64,000 bases of DNA. Origin: a virus. The notes under the pieces were generated by a model. That model saw only the letters and a list, made by a program, of their open reading frames with translations. It did not search any database and was not told the origin of the DNA. Positions 27,814-36,609 of the stretch are shown piece by piece. Every line of letters begins with the position of its first letter. Within the stretch, counting starts at the first letter, position 1. The position numbers and the translations under genes were made by a program. The stretch lies in IMG/VR virus record IMGVR_UViG_3300008050_008852, positions 62,001-126,000 of that record. The stretch is one strand, 5' to 3'.

Positions 27814-29754
27814 ATGTCGAAGTTTTCATTAGATCAGTTGACGGAGGGTATTCGCCAGAGACATCTGGGCACCCAAAACCGTCAATTAGTAGAGAAGTGG
27901 TCAAGAACAGGACTACTTCGCGGCCTTAAAGGTCAAAACCGGGAAATTATGTCAACACTGCTTGAGAATCAGGCAGCACAAGTTCTTCGTGAGCAGTCTT
28001 CACTCGGTACAGGAGCTGGTTCAACCGCCTCCTCCGGTGATGCTACTGGTTTCCAGAACGTTGCATTCCCAATCGTCCGTCGAGTATTCGGAGGCCTTGT
28101 TGCCAATGATCTCGTTTCAATCCAGCCGATGAGCTTACCTTCTGGTCTGCTTTTCTATCTAGATTACACATATGGCACACCAGTTGGTGGTGTTGCAGGA
28201 AACACAGCACAGTATAACTCAGGTTCATCAATCTATGGTTCCCCTGCCGGTTCTAACGTCCGTAAGGGTGCAGACGGTATTGGTGGACAATATGATCTAG
28301 CTGGTTCTGGTTACTCACGTGTATATAAAACCGCCGCTCTTACTGTTAGTGCAGGTGCCCAGGATATTATAGCCTCAGGCTCATGGTCAGGTGGTTCATC
28401 CATAACCGCCATGGACAATGCGGTCGCGATGCATGCTACTGGTACAGATGGTAAATTGCTTATGTTCGATCCTGAGATTACATCTGCTATTGAGGGTCTC
28501 GCTGGTGATGATCCTGGTAAAGGTGAGACAAAGGCTTCATATTATGCATTGTTTATTGATGCAAGATGCCTATCTGGATCATCTACCTCCGGTGTTCAGG
28601 CTGTAGATCCAACCATGATCAAGAACATTGCACTGCAAGATACTGATGATTATGATATCGCGGTTGGCCATCGTGTCATCCCGTCCACTATTCAATCCGA
28701 TGTTGGTGTACTAAATGTACGTCGTCTTAATGAGCTTGGAACATGGTCTAGTGGTGTCTTCACCGCTGATCCGCTTGCCGACGTTACCACTGCTGGTACT
28801 GTTGTTAAGATGATTGTTTCTGGTACAAACGGCGGCGCCGCCAATGGTGTTGAGGGTGGAACTGCTGTTGCATACTCAACCTTATCTGTCTCATTCCCTA
28901 TTGCTGACCGTCGTATTGCTGGTGATTCTGGTGATTCACTTGTTGTTCCATCGTTTGAGTCAGACTTCGGTTCTACTCCATCCCCGGAGATTCCAGAAAT
29001 CGATATCAAAGTACAGTCAGTTGCAGTTACTGCTCAGTCCCGTAAGCTTCGTGCTCGCTGGTCTCCAGAACTTGCACAGGACCTTAACGCTTATCACAGC
29101 CTTGACGCTGAGGTTGAGCTCACCCAGATTCTTTCTGAGCAAATCGCTCTAGAGATTGATCGTGAGATTCTCAATGACCTTGTAACTCAAGCAGATACTC
29201 GTTTTTACTGGTCACGCTCACCTGGCGATTTCGTCAACAAGCGTACTGGCGCTGCTGATGCTTCTGGTGCTTCATTCACCGGTACCGTCCGCGAATGGTA
29301 TGAGACTCTTATCGAGACCATCATTGATGTTGGTAACGAGATTCACCGCAAGACTCTTCGTGGTTCTGCAAACTTCATCGTGGTTTCACCTGAAGTTGCT
29401 ACAATCCTCGAAGCTTCAGTGATGTATCGTCCATCATACAGTCTAGATAGTGACGGACAAGTTCAGTCACCGTTTAGTATTGGTGCAGAATCTGTTGGTA
29501 CATTGAGTAATCGTTTCACCGTCTATAAGGACCCATACTTCCCACGTAACCAGATTCTAGTTGGCTATAAGGGTGGTTCATACCTTGAGACTGGTTATGT
29601 ATATGCTCCATATGTTCCACTTATTGTTACCCCAACAATCTTTGCCCCTGAGGACTTCACTCCTCGTAAGGGTGTAATGACTCGTTATGGTAAGAAGATG
29701 GTTCGTAACGACTTCTACGGAACAGTTACTTGCATGAACATGAACATTATCTAG
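27814..29754 (+). CDS. Major capsid protein, gp23 type
   Basis: The product is 646 residues (T4 gp23 is 521). Signature stretches are LVEKWSRTGLLRGL (25-38), NVAFPIVRRVFGGLVANDLV (82-101) and the conserved C-terminal half from about 391 (EIPEIDIKVQSVAVTAQSRK). LRE at 58-60 followed by Gln fits the gp21 cleavage rule and would remove a 60-residue N-terminal delta domain. The extra length lies mainly in the middle (roughly 125-360), probably surface loops or an insertion domain. Codons are richer in C-ending forms than in neighbours, fitting very high expression. AAGGAG precedes the ATG and a strong terminator follows. Confidence 0.93.
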   Translation: MSKFSLDQLTEGIRQRHLGTQNRQLVEKWSRTGLLRGLKGQNREIMSTLLENQAAQVLREQSSLGTGAGSTASSGDATGFQNVAFPIVRRVFGGLVANDLVSIQPMSLPSGLLFYLDYTYGTPVGGVAGNTAQYNSGSSIYGSPAGSNVRKGADGIGGQYDLAGSGYSRVYKTAALTVSAGAQDIIASGSWSGGSSITAMDNAVAMHATGTDGKLLMFDPEITSAIEGLAGDDPGKGETKASYYALFIDARCLSGSSTSGVQAVDPTMIKNIALQDTDDYDIAVGHRVIPSTIQSDVGVLNVRRLNELGTWSSGVFTADPLADVTTAGTVVKMIVSGTNGGAANGVEGGTAVAYSTLSVSFPIADRRIAGDSGDSLVVPSFESDFGSTPSPEIPEIDIKVQSVAVTAQSRKLRARWSPELAQDLNAYHSLDAEVELTQILSEQIALEIDREILNDLVTQADTRFYWSRSPGDFVNKRTGAADASGASFTGTVREWYETLIETIIDVGNEIHRKTLRGSANFIVVSPEVATILEASVMYRPSYSLDSDGQVQSPFSIGAESVGTLSNRFTVYKDPYFPRNQILVGYKGGSYLETGYVYAPYVPLIVTPTIFAPEDFTPRKGVMTRYGKKMVRNDFYGTVTCMNMNII

Positions 29755-29775
29755 TAGAATAAAGTTCAATATTCT

Positions 29776-29810
29776 AGGAGGCCTCTTTAAACAGAGGCCT
29801 CCTTTTTTTA
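29776..29810 (+). terminator. Rho-independent terminator after the capsid gene
   Basis: An 11-base perfect stem (AGGAGGCCTCT with AGAGGCCTCCT) and a six-base loop are followed by seven T. It lies 22 bases after the capsid stop and closes the long head operon. Confidence 0.92.
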
Positions 29811-29944
29811 TTTCATAACCGTATTAAGCAGTATATATAATGTTGTAAAGTGATATAATAATTTTGTATTGAACTCTTCACACAAGAAAATGGTAAAAAC
29901 CGCTTTAGCGATATATTTATAAAGGTCAAACAGGAGAACATATA
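29811..29944 (+). promoter_or_regulatory. Probable promoter region between two terminators
   Basis: This 134-base AT-rich gap lies between the capsid terminator and the next gene, which has a terminator of its own, so a promoter is expected here. Two exact TATAAT hexamers occur, at 29836-29841 and 29854-29859. I see no convincing TTGACA partner, and a T4-type TATAAATA late element is absent. The ribosome-binding site AGGAG (about 29930) is clear. Confidence 0.35.
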
Positions 29945-30187
29945 ATGGCATTAACATCAAAAGCATCGACATCAGTATCAGCAGATACTCATTCTCATGC
30001 TGATCTTGAGAAACAATTAGCGAAAATGCAAAACGATCTTGACACACTTACTCAAAGATGTGCTTCACTTGAATCAAAACTTGCTTCAAGGCCAGCAACA
30101 TCATCACCTTCTGGTGATTTTGTAACAACTCAAGCTTGGGGTATATGGAGAAAGAAGGTTGCAAAGAAACTTGGTATGCGACTTTAA
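29945..30187 (+). CDS. Small coiled-coil protein with its own transcription unit
   Basis: The product is 80 residues. An N-terminal Ser/Ala/Thr-rich stretch is followed by a coiled coil (about 20-48, DLEKQLAKMQNDLDTLTQRC), a Ser/Pro linker and a basic C-terminal helix (WGIWRKKVAKKLGMRL). I associate this design with small proteins of unknown function in marine T4-like phages. Strong terminators stand on both sides, so it is probably transcribed alone, which suggests that its level is set separately from the capsid and neck genes. Its function is unknown. Confidence 0.65.
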   Translation: MALTSKASTSVSADTHSHADLEKQLAKMQNDLDTLTQRCASLESKLASRPATSSPSGDFVTTQAWGIWRKKVAKKLGMRL

Positions 30188-30213
30188 TCGTTAATTTTTC
30201 ATTAGATGATTTT

Positions 30214-30264
30214 AGGTTCTCTTGTGTACGGTTCACACACCAAAGCACAAGAGAACCTTTTTTG
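30214..30264 (+). terminator. Rho-independent terminator with 13-base stem
   Basis: A perfect 13-base stem (AGGTTCTCTTGTG with CACAAGAGAACCT) surrounds a 19-base loop and is followed by a run of T. The loop contains a short nested GTGT/ACAC repeat, so an alternative fold exists. Confidence 0.9.
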
Positions 30265-30316
30265 TATAAAGTAATGAGCGTTTTTTCTGTAATAGTTAAT
30301 CAATGGAGCGAGGACC

Positions 30317-31483
30317 ATGTCAACATTTGTAAGCACATTTAGACCAACACCATTTGGTTTTTTTGATGACGATATCACATTTCAGGCTGATGCTGATAAA
30401 ATTATACCTTATATTAAGCGTAAACTTGGTGATGACATTTTAAGTGTTGAATTGACAAAGAAACAAATGTGGGCATGTTTTGAAGAGGCAACATTAATAT
30501 ATGGTGCCGAAGTCAATGAATATCAGACTAAATCACAATTATCTAATTTGATGGGTATCTCTACAGGTTCAAACATAGAAGGGAAATATGCACACGAAAC
30601 GCTTGATTTTGTTTTACGACTTGCAGAACCATACGCCCAAGAAGCCGGAATCGGCGGTTCATATAATACAATGTCTGGTTCAATTGATTTAAAGGCTGGT
30701 GTCCAAGATTATGATATATATGACAAGTTAGAAGACGCGTCAGGTAATTTATTGTTTTCATCAAGCTTGAATTCAGATGCCCCAACCCGTATGAAAATAA
30801 TGGAGGTAATGCATCATTCTCCTCAAGCAGCATATAGATTTTTTGATACAACATCTGCAATCAATTATTTAAATAATGAATTTTCGTTTGAATCATTTAC
30901 ACCAGAAACAGTTTTCTATGTTTTACCAGTGTTCGAAGACATTCTTAGAGCAGGTCAGATGGATTTATCCAATCGAGTCCGCCGTTCAAATTATTCATAC
31001 ACCACTCAGGGCACAAAAATAAGGATATATCCAACACCAACAAGTGACACAACCAACAAGTTGTGGTTAAGGGTAGGCTTTTCAGCCGATCCTTTTTCAC
31101 CAGCATATAAAGATGCAACAATTGATGGTGTTAGTTCATTTGCAAATATACCTTATGGATTTTTAAAATATGAGACATTTAATAGTATGGCCCGGACATG
31201 GATATATCGTCTTTCGCTAGCTCTTGCAAAAGAATTACTTGGTCTTGTTAGATCTAAATTTTCACAGGTACCAATTCCTGGAAATTCATTACAATTAAAT
31301 GGTACTGATTTAATATCACAAGGTAGAGAAGATCAAACAAAATTAAAAGAAGAAATGATGGCTCTTTTAGATTCATTAACATATGAAAAAATGCTTGAAG
31401 GCGATGCAGCGAAGGCAGAAAGCTTACAGAAATTGTTAAAGACAATTCCAATACCTATGGGTAAGGCAATTATAATAGGTTAA
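30317..31483 (+). CDS. Putative neck / head-completion protein (gp13 position)
   Basis: The product is 388 residues. The N-terminal part (FGFFDDDITFQADADKII, then MWACFEEATLIYGAEVNEYQ) resembles, as far as I can recall, structural proteins annotated as neck protein in marine T4-like phages; T4 gp13 is 309 residues. The C-terminal third is helical. Gene order supports a role at the head-tail joint: capsid genes lie upstream, and a second neck-like protein, the gp15-like stabiliser and sheath genes follow. GCGAGGA sits just before the ATG. The family name is tentative; the neck location is a contextual inference. Confidence 0.6.
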   Translation: MSTFVSTFRPTPFGFFDDDITFQADADKIIPYIKRKLGDDILSVELTKKQMWACFEEATLIYGAEVNEYQTKSQLSNLMGISTGSNIEGKYAHETLDFVLRLAEPYAQEAGIGGSYNTMSGSIDLKAGVQDYDIYDKLEDASGNLLFSSSLNSDAPTRMKIMEVMHHSPQAAYRFFDTTSAINYLNNEFSFESFTPETVFYVLPVFEDILRAGQMDLSNRVRRSNYSYTTQGTKIRIYPTPTSDTTNKLWLRVGFSADPFSPAYKDATIDGVSSFANIPYGFLKYETFNSMARTWIYRLSLALAKELLGLVRSKFSQVPIPGNSLQLNGTDLISQGREDQTKLKEEMMALLDSLTYEKMLEGDAAKAESLQKLLKTIPIPMGKAIIIG

Positions 31484-31484
31484 T

Positions 31485-32144
31485 ATGGCACGTCTTTTTA
31501 TAACACCTCGCGAAGTTGATTTAATATCTGACATTACAAAAGAAGTAATGAAAGATGTTATAGGTCAAAAAGTGTATTATTATAGAGTTCGTGAAGAATA
31601 TTCTAATGTACATGATGTTTATGAAGAGGCCCCAGAAAAAATATTTGATCCACCAGTAGAAATTGATGCATTAATTGAATGGGACAGCTCAAAGGTTTCC
31701 ACCAACAACTTCGGTACAGAAAAATACCAAAAAATAATAGTACATATTCAACATCGTGATGTTTTAAGTAAAGATATTGTCATCAGAGAAGGTGATTATT
31801 TAAGTTATGGTACAAACTTTTTTGAGTTAACAACTGTAGAAGCAGATCAGCTTATATTTGGGCAAATTGAATATATTACTGGATATAAAATAACATGTAC
31901 TCAAGCACGAATTGGACAGATCGATAAAATACCAATAGGGCCAACAGGTGAAGAGTATTCTGATGATGGTTCTACACAAGATACGTTTGTACAACAACGA
32001 GGTTTGAAAGAAAATCGCCTTGGTGAAACCGGAGATGTTAGAGACCTTATCAAGAAAGGTAAACTAGAAGCACCAGAAAAACCTACGGAAGTATCAACTA
32101 AAGCTGATCCGAAAAAACTTGAACCTTCATTTTATAACGAGTAA
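31485..32144 (+). CDS. Putative neck / head-tail connector protein (gp14 position)
   Basis: The product is 219 residues. The first 150 residues are compact and mostly beta (ITPREVDLISDITKEVMKDV, then VYYYRVREEYSNVHDVYEEA and IDALIEWDSSKV), and the last 70 are charged and low in complexity. I do not see direct similarity to T4 gp14, but similar proteins with an N-terminal 'TPREVDL' phrase stand at this place in related phages. It begins one base after the preceding gene and ends four bases before the gp15-like gene. A role in closing the head or joining it to the tail is inferred. Confidence 0.5.
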   Translation: MARLFITPREVDLISDITKEVMKDVIGQKVYYYRVREEYSNVHDVYEEAPEKIFDPPVEIDALIEWDSSKVSTNNFGTEKYQKIIVHIQHRDVLSKDIVIREGDYLSYGTNFFELTTVEADQLIFGQIEYITGYKITCTQARIGQIDKIPIGPTGEEYSDDGSTQDTFVQQRGLKENRLGETGDVRDLIKKGKLEAPEKPTEVSTKADPKKLEPSFYNE

Positions 32145-32148
32145 TTAA

Positions 32149-33408
32149 GTGAGCACATTTCAACAAACACATGCAAGTAATAATGAGAAAGGGATATCTA
32201 AAGATCCTGATTTCACTATACCGTCATGTACAATAGAAGATGTTGATCGTGCAATTTTTCAATTGTTTGATAAAGATATTGATTTATTCTATACACACGA
32301 TTCAGCAATAACAAGAGTCCCTGTTGTATTTGCGACTGGTGAACGTTTTGCTATTTTGGCTAGAAATAAACCTCTTCGTGACAAGAACGACGCCCTCATC
32401 CTGCCATTGATATCGATTGCAAGGGGTACAATACAGAAAGATATGTCAAGGGGGACCAGCACAAATCAGGCTGCCCCTGTTACAATCAAGCGCCGCTTAA
32501 GTACTAGTGATCCTGCATATCAACAAATTATAAATAAAGAATCCATAAAGAATCAAGATAATCGAGCCCATAGCTCTCATAAGGCTGGTATATCTGGTAC
32601 AGGTATAACGTCTGGCTCAATTGCAACACGTAGAAATTTAAGTGAAACAAATGCCATATATCGTTCCGGAAGGCTTCTTGAACAAACTGGTAAAAATAAT
32701 ATTTATGAAATTTTAGAATTACCAAACGTAAAATATTATACGGCAACATATGATATTACTATTTGGACACAATATACACAACAGATGAATGATCTTATCA
32801 TGGCATTTATAAATTCTACTCATACTGGCTCAAAGGTATCGTTTAGAATTGAAACCGATAAGGGCTACTATTTTGTTGCTTATTTAGATGGTGATATTTC
32901 TCCATCAAGTAATTTTGACGATTTTACAGACTCTGAACGGCTAGTTAGATATGCATTTACGATGTCTGTTCCAGCTTATATAGTAAACCCTAATTATGCC
33001 GGTTCAAGAAATGAAATTAGAAGATTTATATCGGCACCTCAAATATCATTTGATATTACAGCCGTCAACGCACCGCTAACATCAAAGAATATTGTTGGTG
33101 TTCCAAGCGGAAAATCAGAAAGTTATGCGCTTAATGAACTAAATACTAAAGATATGCCTCTTCCAGGCCAATCAGTAGCAGAAAATAGTCAAGCGGATAT
33201 TAATGAGTATTATGACTCCGCGGCTCTTGGTGGAGCAAAATCAGGCCGCGAAAGAGTTGAAGTTGTTAGGACTTTTATTGATCCTGTCTCCGGAGAGGCA
33301 ATTAGTGAAGTTCTTCCATTCAAGCAAAGGAATGCCCGAAAGGGCGAAACTGTGTATCAAGCACAATTAACAGATGATTTAGGTACAATAACTGTTGTAC
33401 CGGAGTAG
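32149..33408 (+). CDS. Tail sheath stabiliser / tail completion protein, gp15-like
   Basis: The product is 419 residues from a GTG start (T4 gp15 is 272). The stretch ITRVPVVFATGERFAI aligns in style with IRVPITYASKEHFMM of T4 gp15, and YYTATYDITIWTQYTQQMND with its IYELSIFTRYEDDM segment; the same spacing to a closing strand (ERLVRYAFTMSVPAYI) follows. gp15 forms the hexameric ring that ends the tail tube and sheath and receives the neck. The extra length is a variable middle and a charged C-terminal tail. It lies just before three sheath genes, as expected. The ribosome-binding site is weak, fitting a protein needed in few copies. Confidence 0.72.
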   Translation: MSTFQQTHASNNEKGISKDPDFTIPSCTIEDVDRAIFQLFDKDIDLFYTHDSAITRVPVVFATGERFAILARNKPLRDKNDALILPLISIARGTIQKDMSRGTSTNQAAPVTIKRRLSTSDPAYQQIINKESIKNQDNRAHSSHKAGISGTGITSGSIATRRNLSETNAIYRSGRLLEQTGKNNIYEILELPNVKYYTATYDITIWTQYTQQMNDLIMAFINSTHTGSKVSFRIETDKGYYFVAYLDGDISPSSNFDDFTDSERLVRYAFTMSVPAYIVNPNYAGSRNEIRRFISAPQISFDITAVNAPLTSKNIVGVPSGKSESYALNELNTKDMPLPGQSVAENSQADINEYYDSAALGGAKSGRERVEVVRTFIDPVSGEAISEVLPFKQRNARKGETVYQAQLTDDLGTITVVPE

Positions 33409-33412
33409 AATA

Positions 33413-33463
33413 ATGAAGTTTAATGAGATAATTACTATTGAAGAATTAAAAGGAGCTCAATAA
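33413..33463 (+). CDS. 16-codon leader ORF coupled to the first sheath gene
   Basis: An ATG with CGGAG ending eight bases before it opens a frame of 16 codons (MKFNEIITIEELKGAQ). Its TAA overlaps the sheath ATG as TAATG, and its codons 13-15 contain the sheath ribosome-binding site (AAAGGAG). This arrangement resembles a translational coupling leader. No homologue is known to me, and a frame of this size may be accidental. Confidence 0.4.
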   Translation: MKFNEIITIEELKGAQ

Positions 33464-36400
33464 TGGCTGAACAAACTTTTCGATCACCCGGATTTTTTGA
33501 GAGAGAAATCGATCTATCCGGACGTACGATTGAACCAACTGGTACACCTGCTGGTGTTATCGGAACATCAGAGCGAGGACCTGCATTTATTCCAGTAACT
33601 GTAGGTTCAATCGAAGACTTCACTGCACGCTTCGGCGATCTGGATCCAAATTTGGCTGGACCATATGCTGTGAATGAATACTTAAAGCATAAAGATGCTG
33701 TTACATTTATGAGGGTTCTAGGAGCCGGTTCAAATGATACAGAATCTGAGATATCTGCAACAAAGACATATGGCATAGTTTCTAAGGCGGGTTTTAAACT
33801 CACAGATGTAGCAACTACCATCGGCGTCGCCTCAACTGCATGGGGTCACGGCGCGCCATTGTTTCTAATGGCTCAACATTACGTATCAACATCAGTTGAA
33901 TCAATGTCACTACCAGAATTTACTGATAACAGTTCTTTCCCAAACCTTGGGGCTGGTGATAATACGGTTAACTTGTTAAGAGGCGTAATATTTCCAACAA
34001 CAGGTTCAAGGGTTATTTTAGCCGACGCCGGAGCGGTGACGGCAGCTGAAGTAGATATAACTACTAATCAATGTACTGTTGATATCGATTCAACAGGTAA
34101 AACATTCAAGAAATTTAAAATAATTGTTTCTTCTTCTGCAGGTACTGGATTTTCAAATGACGACGATCTCCCTGGATGTAGAATTTACACCGCTTCATTG
34201 AATCCAACAAGTGACGATTATATTTCAAAGGTACTTAATACAGATCCAGATGAATTTCAGTCACGTCAACACTTGCTTTATCTTGACTTTGCAGTTGAAG
34301 ATGAGTTGGCTCCAGTTCACTGTTCCACAGCGGCCGGCGCTAGTGTTCCATCTACAATATTAATTACATCTGGTTCAGCCGTAGAAAATGTTTCTGGTGG
34401 ACAAAGCGACAGTTATCTTAATTCATTCGGAAGATTTGATACTCGTTACACAACTCCAAAAACACCAGCTATTATATCACAACCATTTGGTGGTACAGAA
34501 TTTGATCTGTTTCACCTTGAATCATTATCTGATGGTTCTTATGCTTCTGATAAGTTAAAGGTTAGTATTGCAAATATTAGAGCATCAACTGATAAGAATT
34601 ATCCATATAGTTCATTCGAGGTTCAGGTTCGAAGCTTTAGTGATCAAGATGAAGCAAAGGAAGTTATTGAAGCATATCCAGACGTAAACCTTGATCCTAA
34701 CAGTGGCAGGTTTGTCGGTAAGATGATTGGAGACTTTAAGCCAAAGTTTAACTTCGATTCACTTGATCTTGATGAACAACGAATTGTTGTGTCGGGTAAA
34801 TATCCTAATATGAGCAAATATGTACGTGTTGTTATTAACCAGGCTGTTTATGATGGTGAGGTACCAAAATCCGCAACACCGTTCGGCTTTCGTGGTATCC
34901 CGGTACTTAAGACAAATGATTCTATGACAGATACTCCTGGTACTGCCTTAGTAGATAAAAACGGTAATGCTGTTGGTAATGCTGCGACATTCCATAGAAT
35001 GTATAACGAATATAAGACAATAATAACTGGCTCAATTGTACCACCTCTGCCATTTAGATTCAAGCTTACTAAGGGAAATGTTCCAACCTCGGCCGGCCCA
35101 TATGTTGGTTATCCATCAAGTGTCGAGCGCGCTGATTCAAGAATGTATTGGGGTGTTAAGTTCGAGCGTTGTGCAGATATAAATAATGTTGCCAACTCCG
35201 GCTTAAATCCAAATGCTGGCTCTGTACCAAATGCAACCGTTTCTGCATATGCAAAAATGCAAGGTATAGCTGGATTAGACAACTTGGTTACTGGTTCTGG
35301 GGCAGATATATTTAACGATAATAAGTTTACTCTTTCTAGAGTGGCATTGTCTGCAACTTCAATGGCAAATGTAACATCCTCAGCCGGTGAACATATGCTT
35401 GAAGCCGCATATATAAGGAACGGTTATCCAGAGGCTAAAACATATACGATCAATGACGGTTTATTATCCGGACGTTATACACTTGCTACATTGTTAGCTA
35501 GTTCTTCAATTAAGTTTAATAGATTTACATCATATGCTAAGTTTACAACACCATTTTATGGTGGCTTTGATGGTCTCAATATTCTTGATAAAGATAACAG
35601 ATGTTTAACCGATAAAGGCGCCGCAACAGATCCTGGTGGAAAAGCTGCAGATACTATTACTGGAGGTCTTGGCCTTTATGGAACTAACGATGGTTCTATG
35701 ATGGGTAAGGGCCCACAAAACAATGCGGTATTTAGTTATAACAAGGCAATTAGAATTATGACTGATCCAATGACGGTCCGCCATAATTTGCTAGCCATTC
35801 CAGGAATCCGTGATCCATATATTACAGATGAGGCTTTAGCTGGTGTTAAGGCATATTCACTTGCAATGTACGTAATGGACATTCAACATTATGATGAAGA
35901 TGGAAATAGGTTATTTGCCGATAATCCTGCAAGACCAGATGTTAGAGAAACAGCTGAACAATTTGAAAGTCGTAGAGTTGATAACAACTATGCTGCAACG
36001 TATTTCCCTGATGTATTTATTGATGATGTTACAAATAACAAACCTGTTTTTGTTCCGTCCTCAATCGCAGCGTATGGTGCCTTAGCCTATAGTGACAGTG
36101 TTTCATTCCCTTGGTTTGCTCCAGCTGGTTTCAATCGTGGTGCACTTGGGTTTGTTAGAAACACTGAGACAAGATTAACTGCTGGTGATCGCGATGATTT
36201 ATATGACGCAAGAGTTAATCCGATTGCAAACTTTCCAAATGGAGGATTTGTAATATTCGGTCAAAAGACACTGCAAATTAATAAGAGCGCTCTTGATAGA
36301 GTCAATGTACGTCGAATGCTTCTTGAAGTTAAGCGACAGATTTCTAGTATTGCAAAACAACTTCTTTTCGAGCCAAATAACGCAAATACTCGAGCTCGTT

Positions 36401-36609
36401 TCATAGGTCAAGCTGCTCCAATATTATCATTGATTCAATCACAATCTGGTATTGAAAAGTTCTCAATAGTAATGGACGGTACAAACAATACGCAGGAAGA
36501 TATCGATGGAAATCGTCTTAATGGTCGAATAGTTGTTGTTCCTACTAGAGCAATTGAATACATTGCAATTGACTTCGTTATTACTAATGCTGGAGTTGAA
36601 TTCGCGTAA
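33463..36609 (+). CDS. Tail sheath protein, gp18-type, copy 1
   Basis: The product is 1048 residues (T4 gp18 is 659). The N-terminus has the sheath pattern TFRSPGFFEREIDLSG ... AGVIGTSERGPAFIPV, and the C-terminal domain the typical RVNVRRMLLEVKRQI ... LLFEPNN ... RAIEYIAIDFVIT, ending with a strand that serves as the inter-subunit arm. The phrase FPWFAPAGFNRGAL (near 885) is shared with copy 3. The sheath is a contractile polymer around the tube. Between about 110 and 180 this copy differs from copies 2 and 3. It is coupled to a leader ORF upstream, and its TAA overlaps the ATG of copy 2. Confidence 0.9.
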   Translation: MAEQTFRSPGFFEREIDLSGRTIEPTGTPAGVIGTSERGPAFIPVTVGSIEDFTARFGDLDPNLAGPYAVNEYLKHKDAVTFMRVLGAGSNDTESEISATKTYGIVSKAGFKLTDVATTIGVASTAWGHGAPLFLMAQHYVSTSVESMSLPEFTDNSSFPNLGAGDNTVNLLRGVIFPTTGSRVILADAGAVTAAEVDITTNQCTVDIDSTGKTFKKFKIIVSSSAGTGFSNDDDLPGCRIYTASLNPTSDDYISKVLNTDPDEFQSRQHLLYLDFAVEDELAPVHCSTAAGASVPSTILITSGSAVENVSGGQSDSYLNSFGRFDTRYTTPKTPAIISQPFGGTEFDLFHLESLSDGSYASDKLKVSIANIRASTDKNYPYSSFEVQVRSFSDQDEAKEVIEAYPDVNLDPNSGRFVGKMIGDFKPKFNFDSLDLDEQRIVVSGKYPNMSKYVRVVINQAVYDGEVPKSATPFGFRGIPVLKTNDSMTDTPGTALVDKNGNAVGNAATFHRMYNEYKTIITGSIVPPLPFRFKLTKGNVPTSAGPYVGYPSSVERADSRMYWGVKFERCADINNVANSGLNPNAGSVPNATVSAYAKMQGIAGLDNLVTGSGADIFNDNKFTLSRVALSATSMANVTSSAGEHMLEAAYIRNGYPEAKTYTINDGLLSGRYTLATLLASSSIKFNRFTSYAKFTTPFYGGFDGLNILDKDNRCLTDKGAATDPGGKAADTITGGLGLYGTNDGSMMGKGPQNNAVFSYNKAIRIMTDPMTVRHNLLAIPGIRDPYITDEALAGVKAYSLAMYVMDIQHYDEDGNRLFADNPARPDVRETAEQFESRRVDNNYAATYFPDVFIDDVTNNKPVFVPSSIAAYGALAYSDSVSFPWFAPAGFNRGALGFVRNTETRLTAGDRDDLYDARVNPIANFPNGGFVIFGQKTLQINKSALDRVNVRRMLLEVKRQISSIAKQLLFEPNNANTRARFIGQAAPILSLIQSQSGIEKFSIVMDGTNNTQEDIDGNRLNGRIVVVPTRAIEYIAIDFVITNAGVEFA

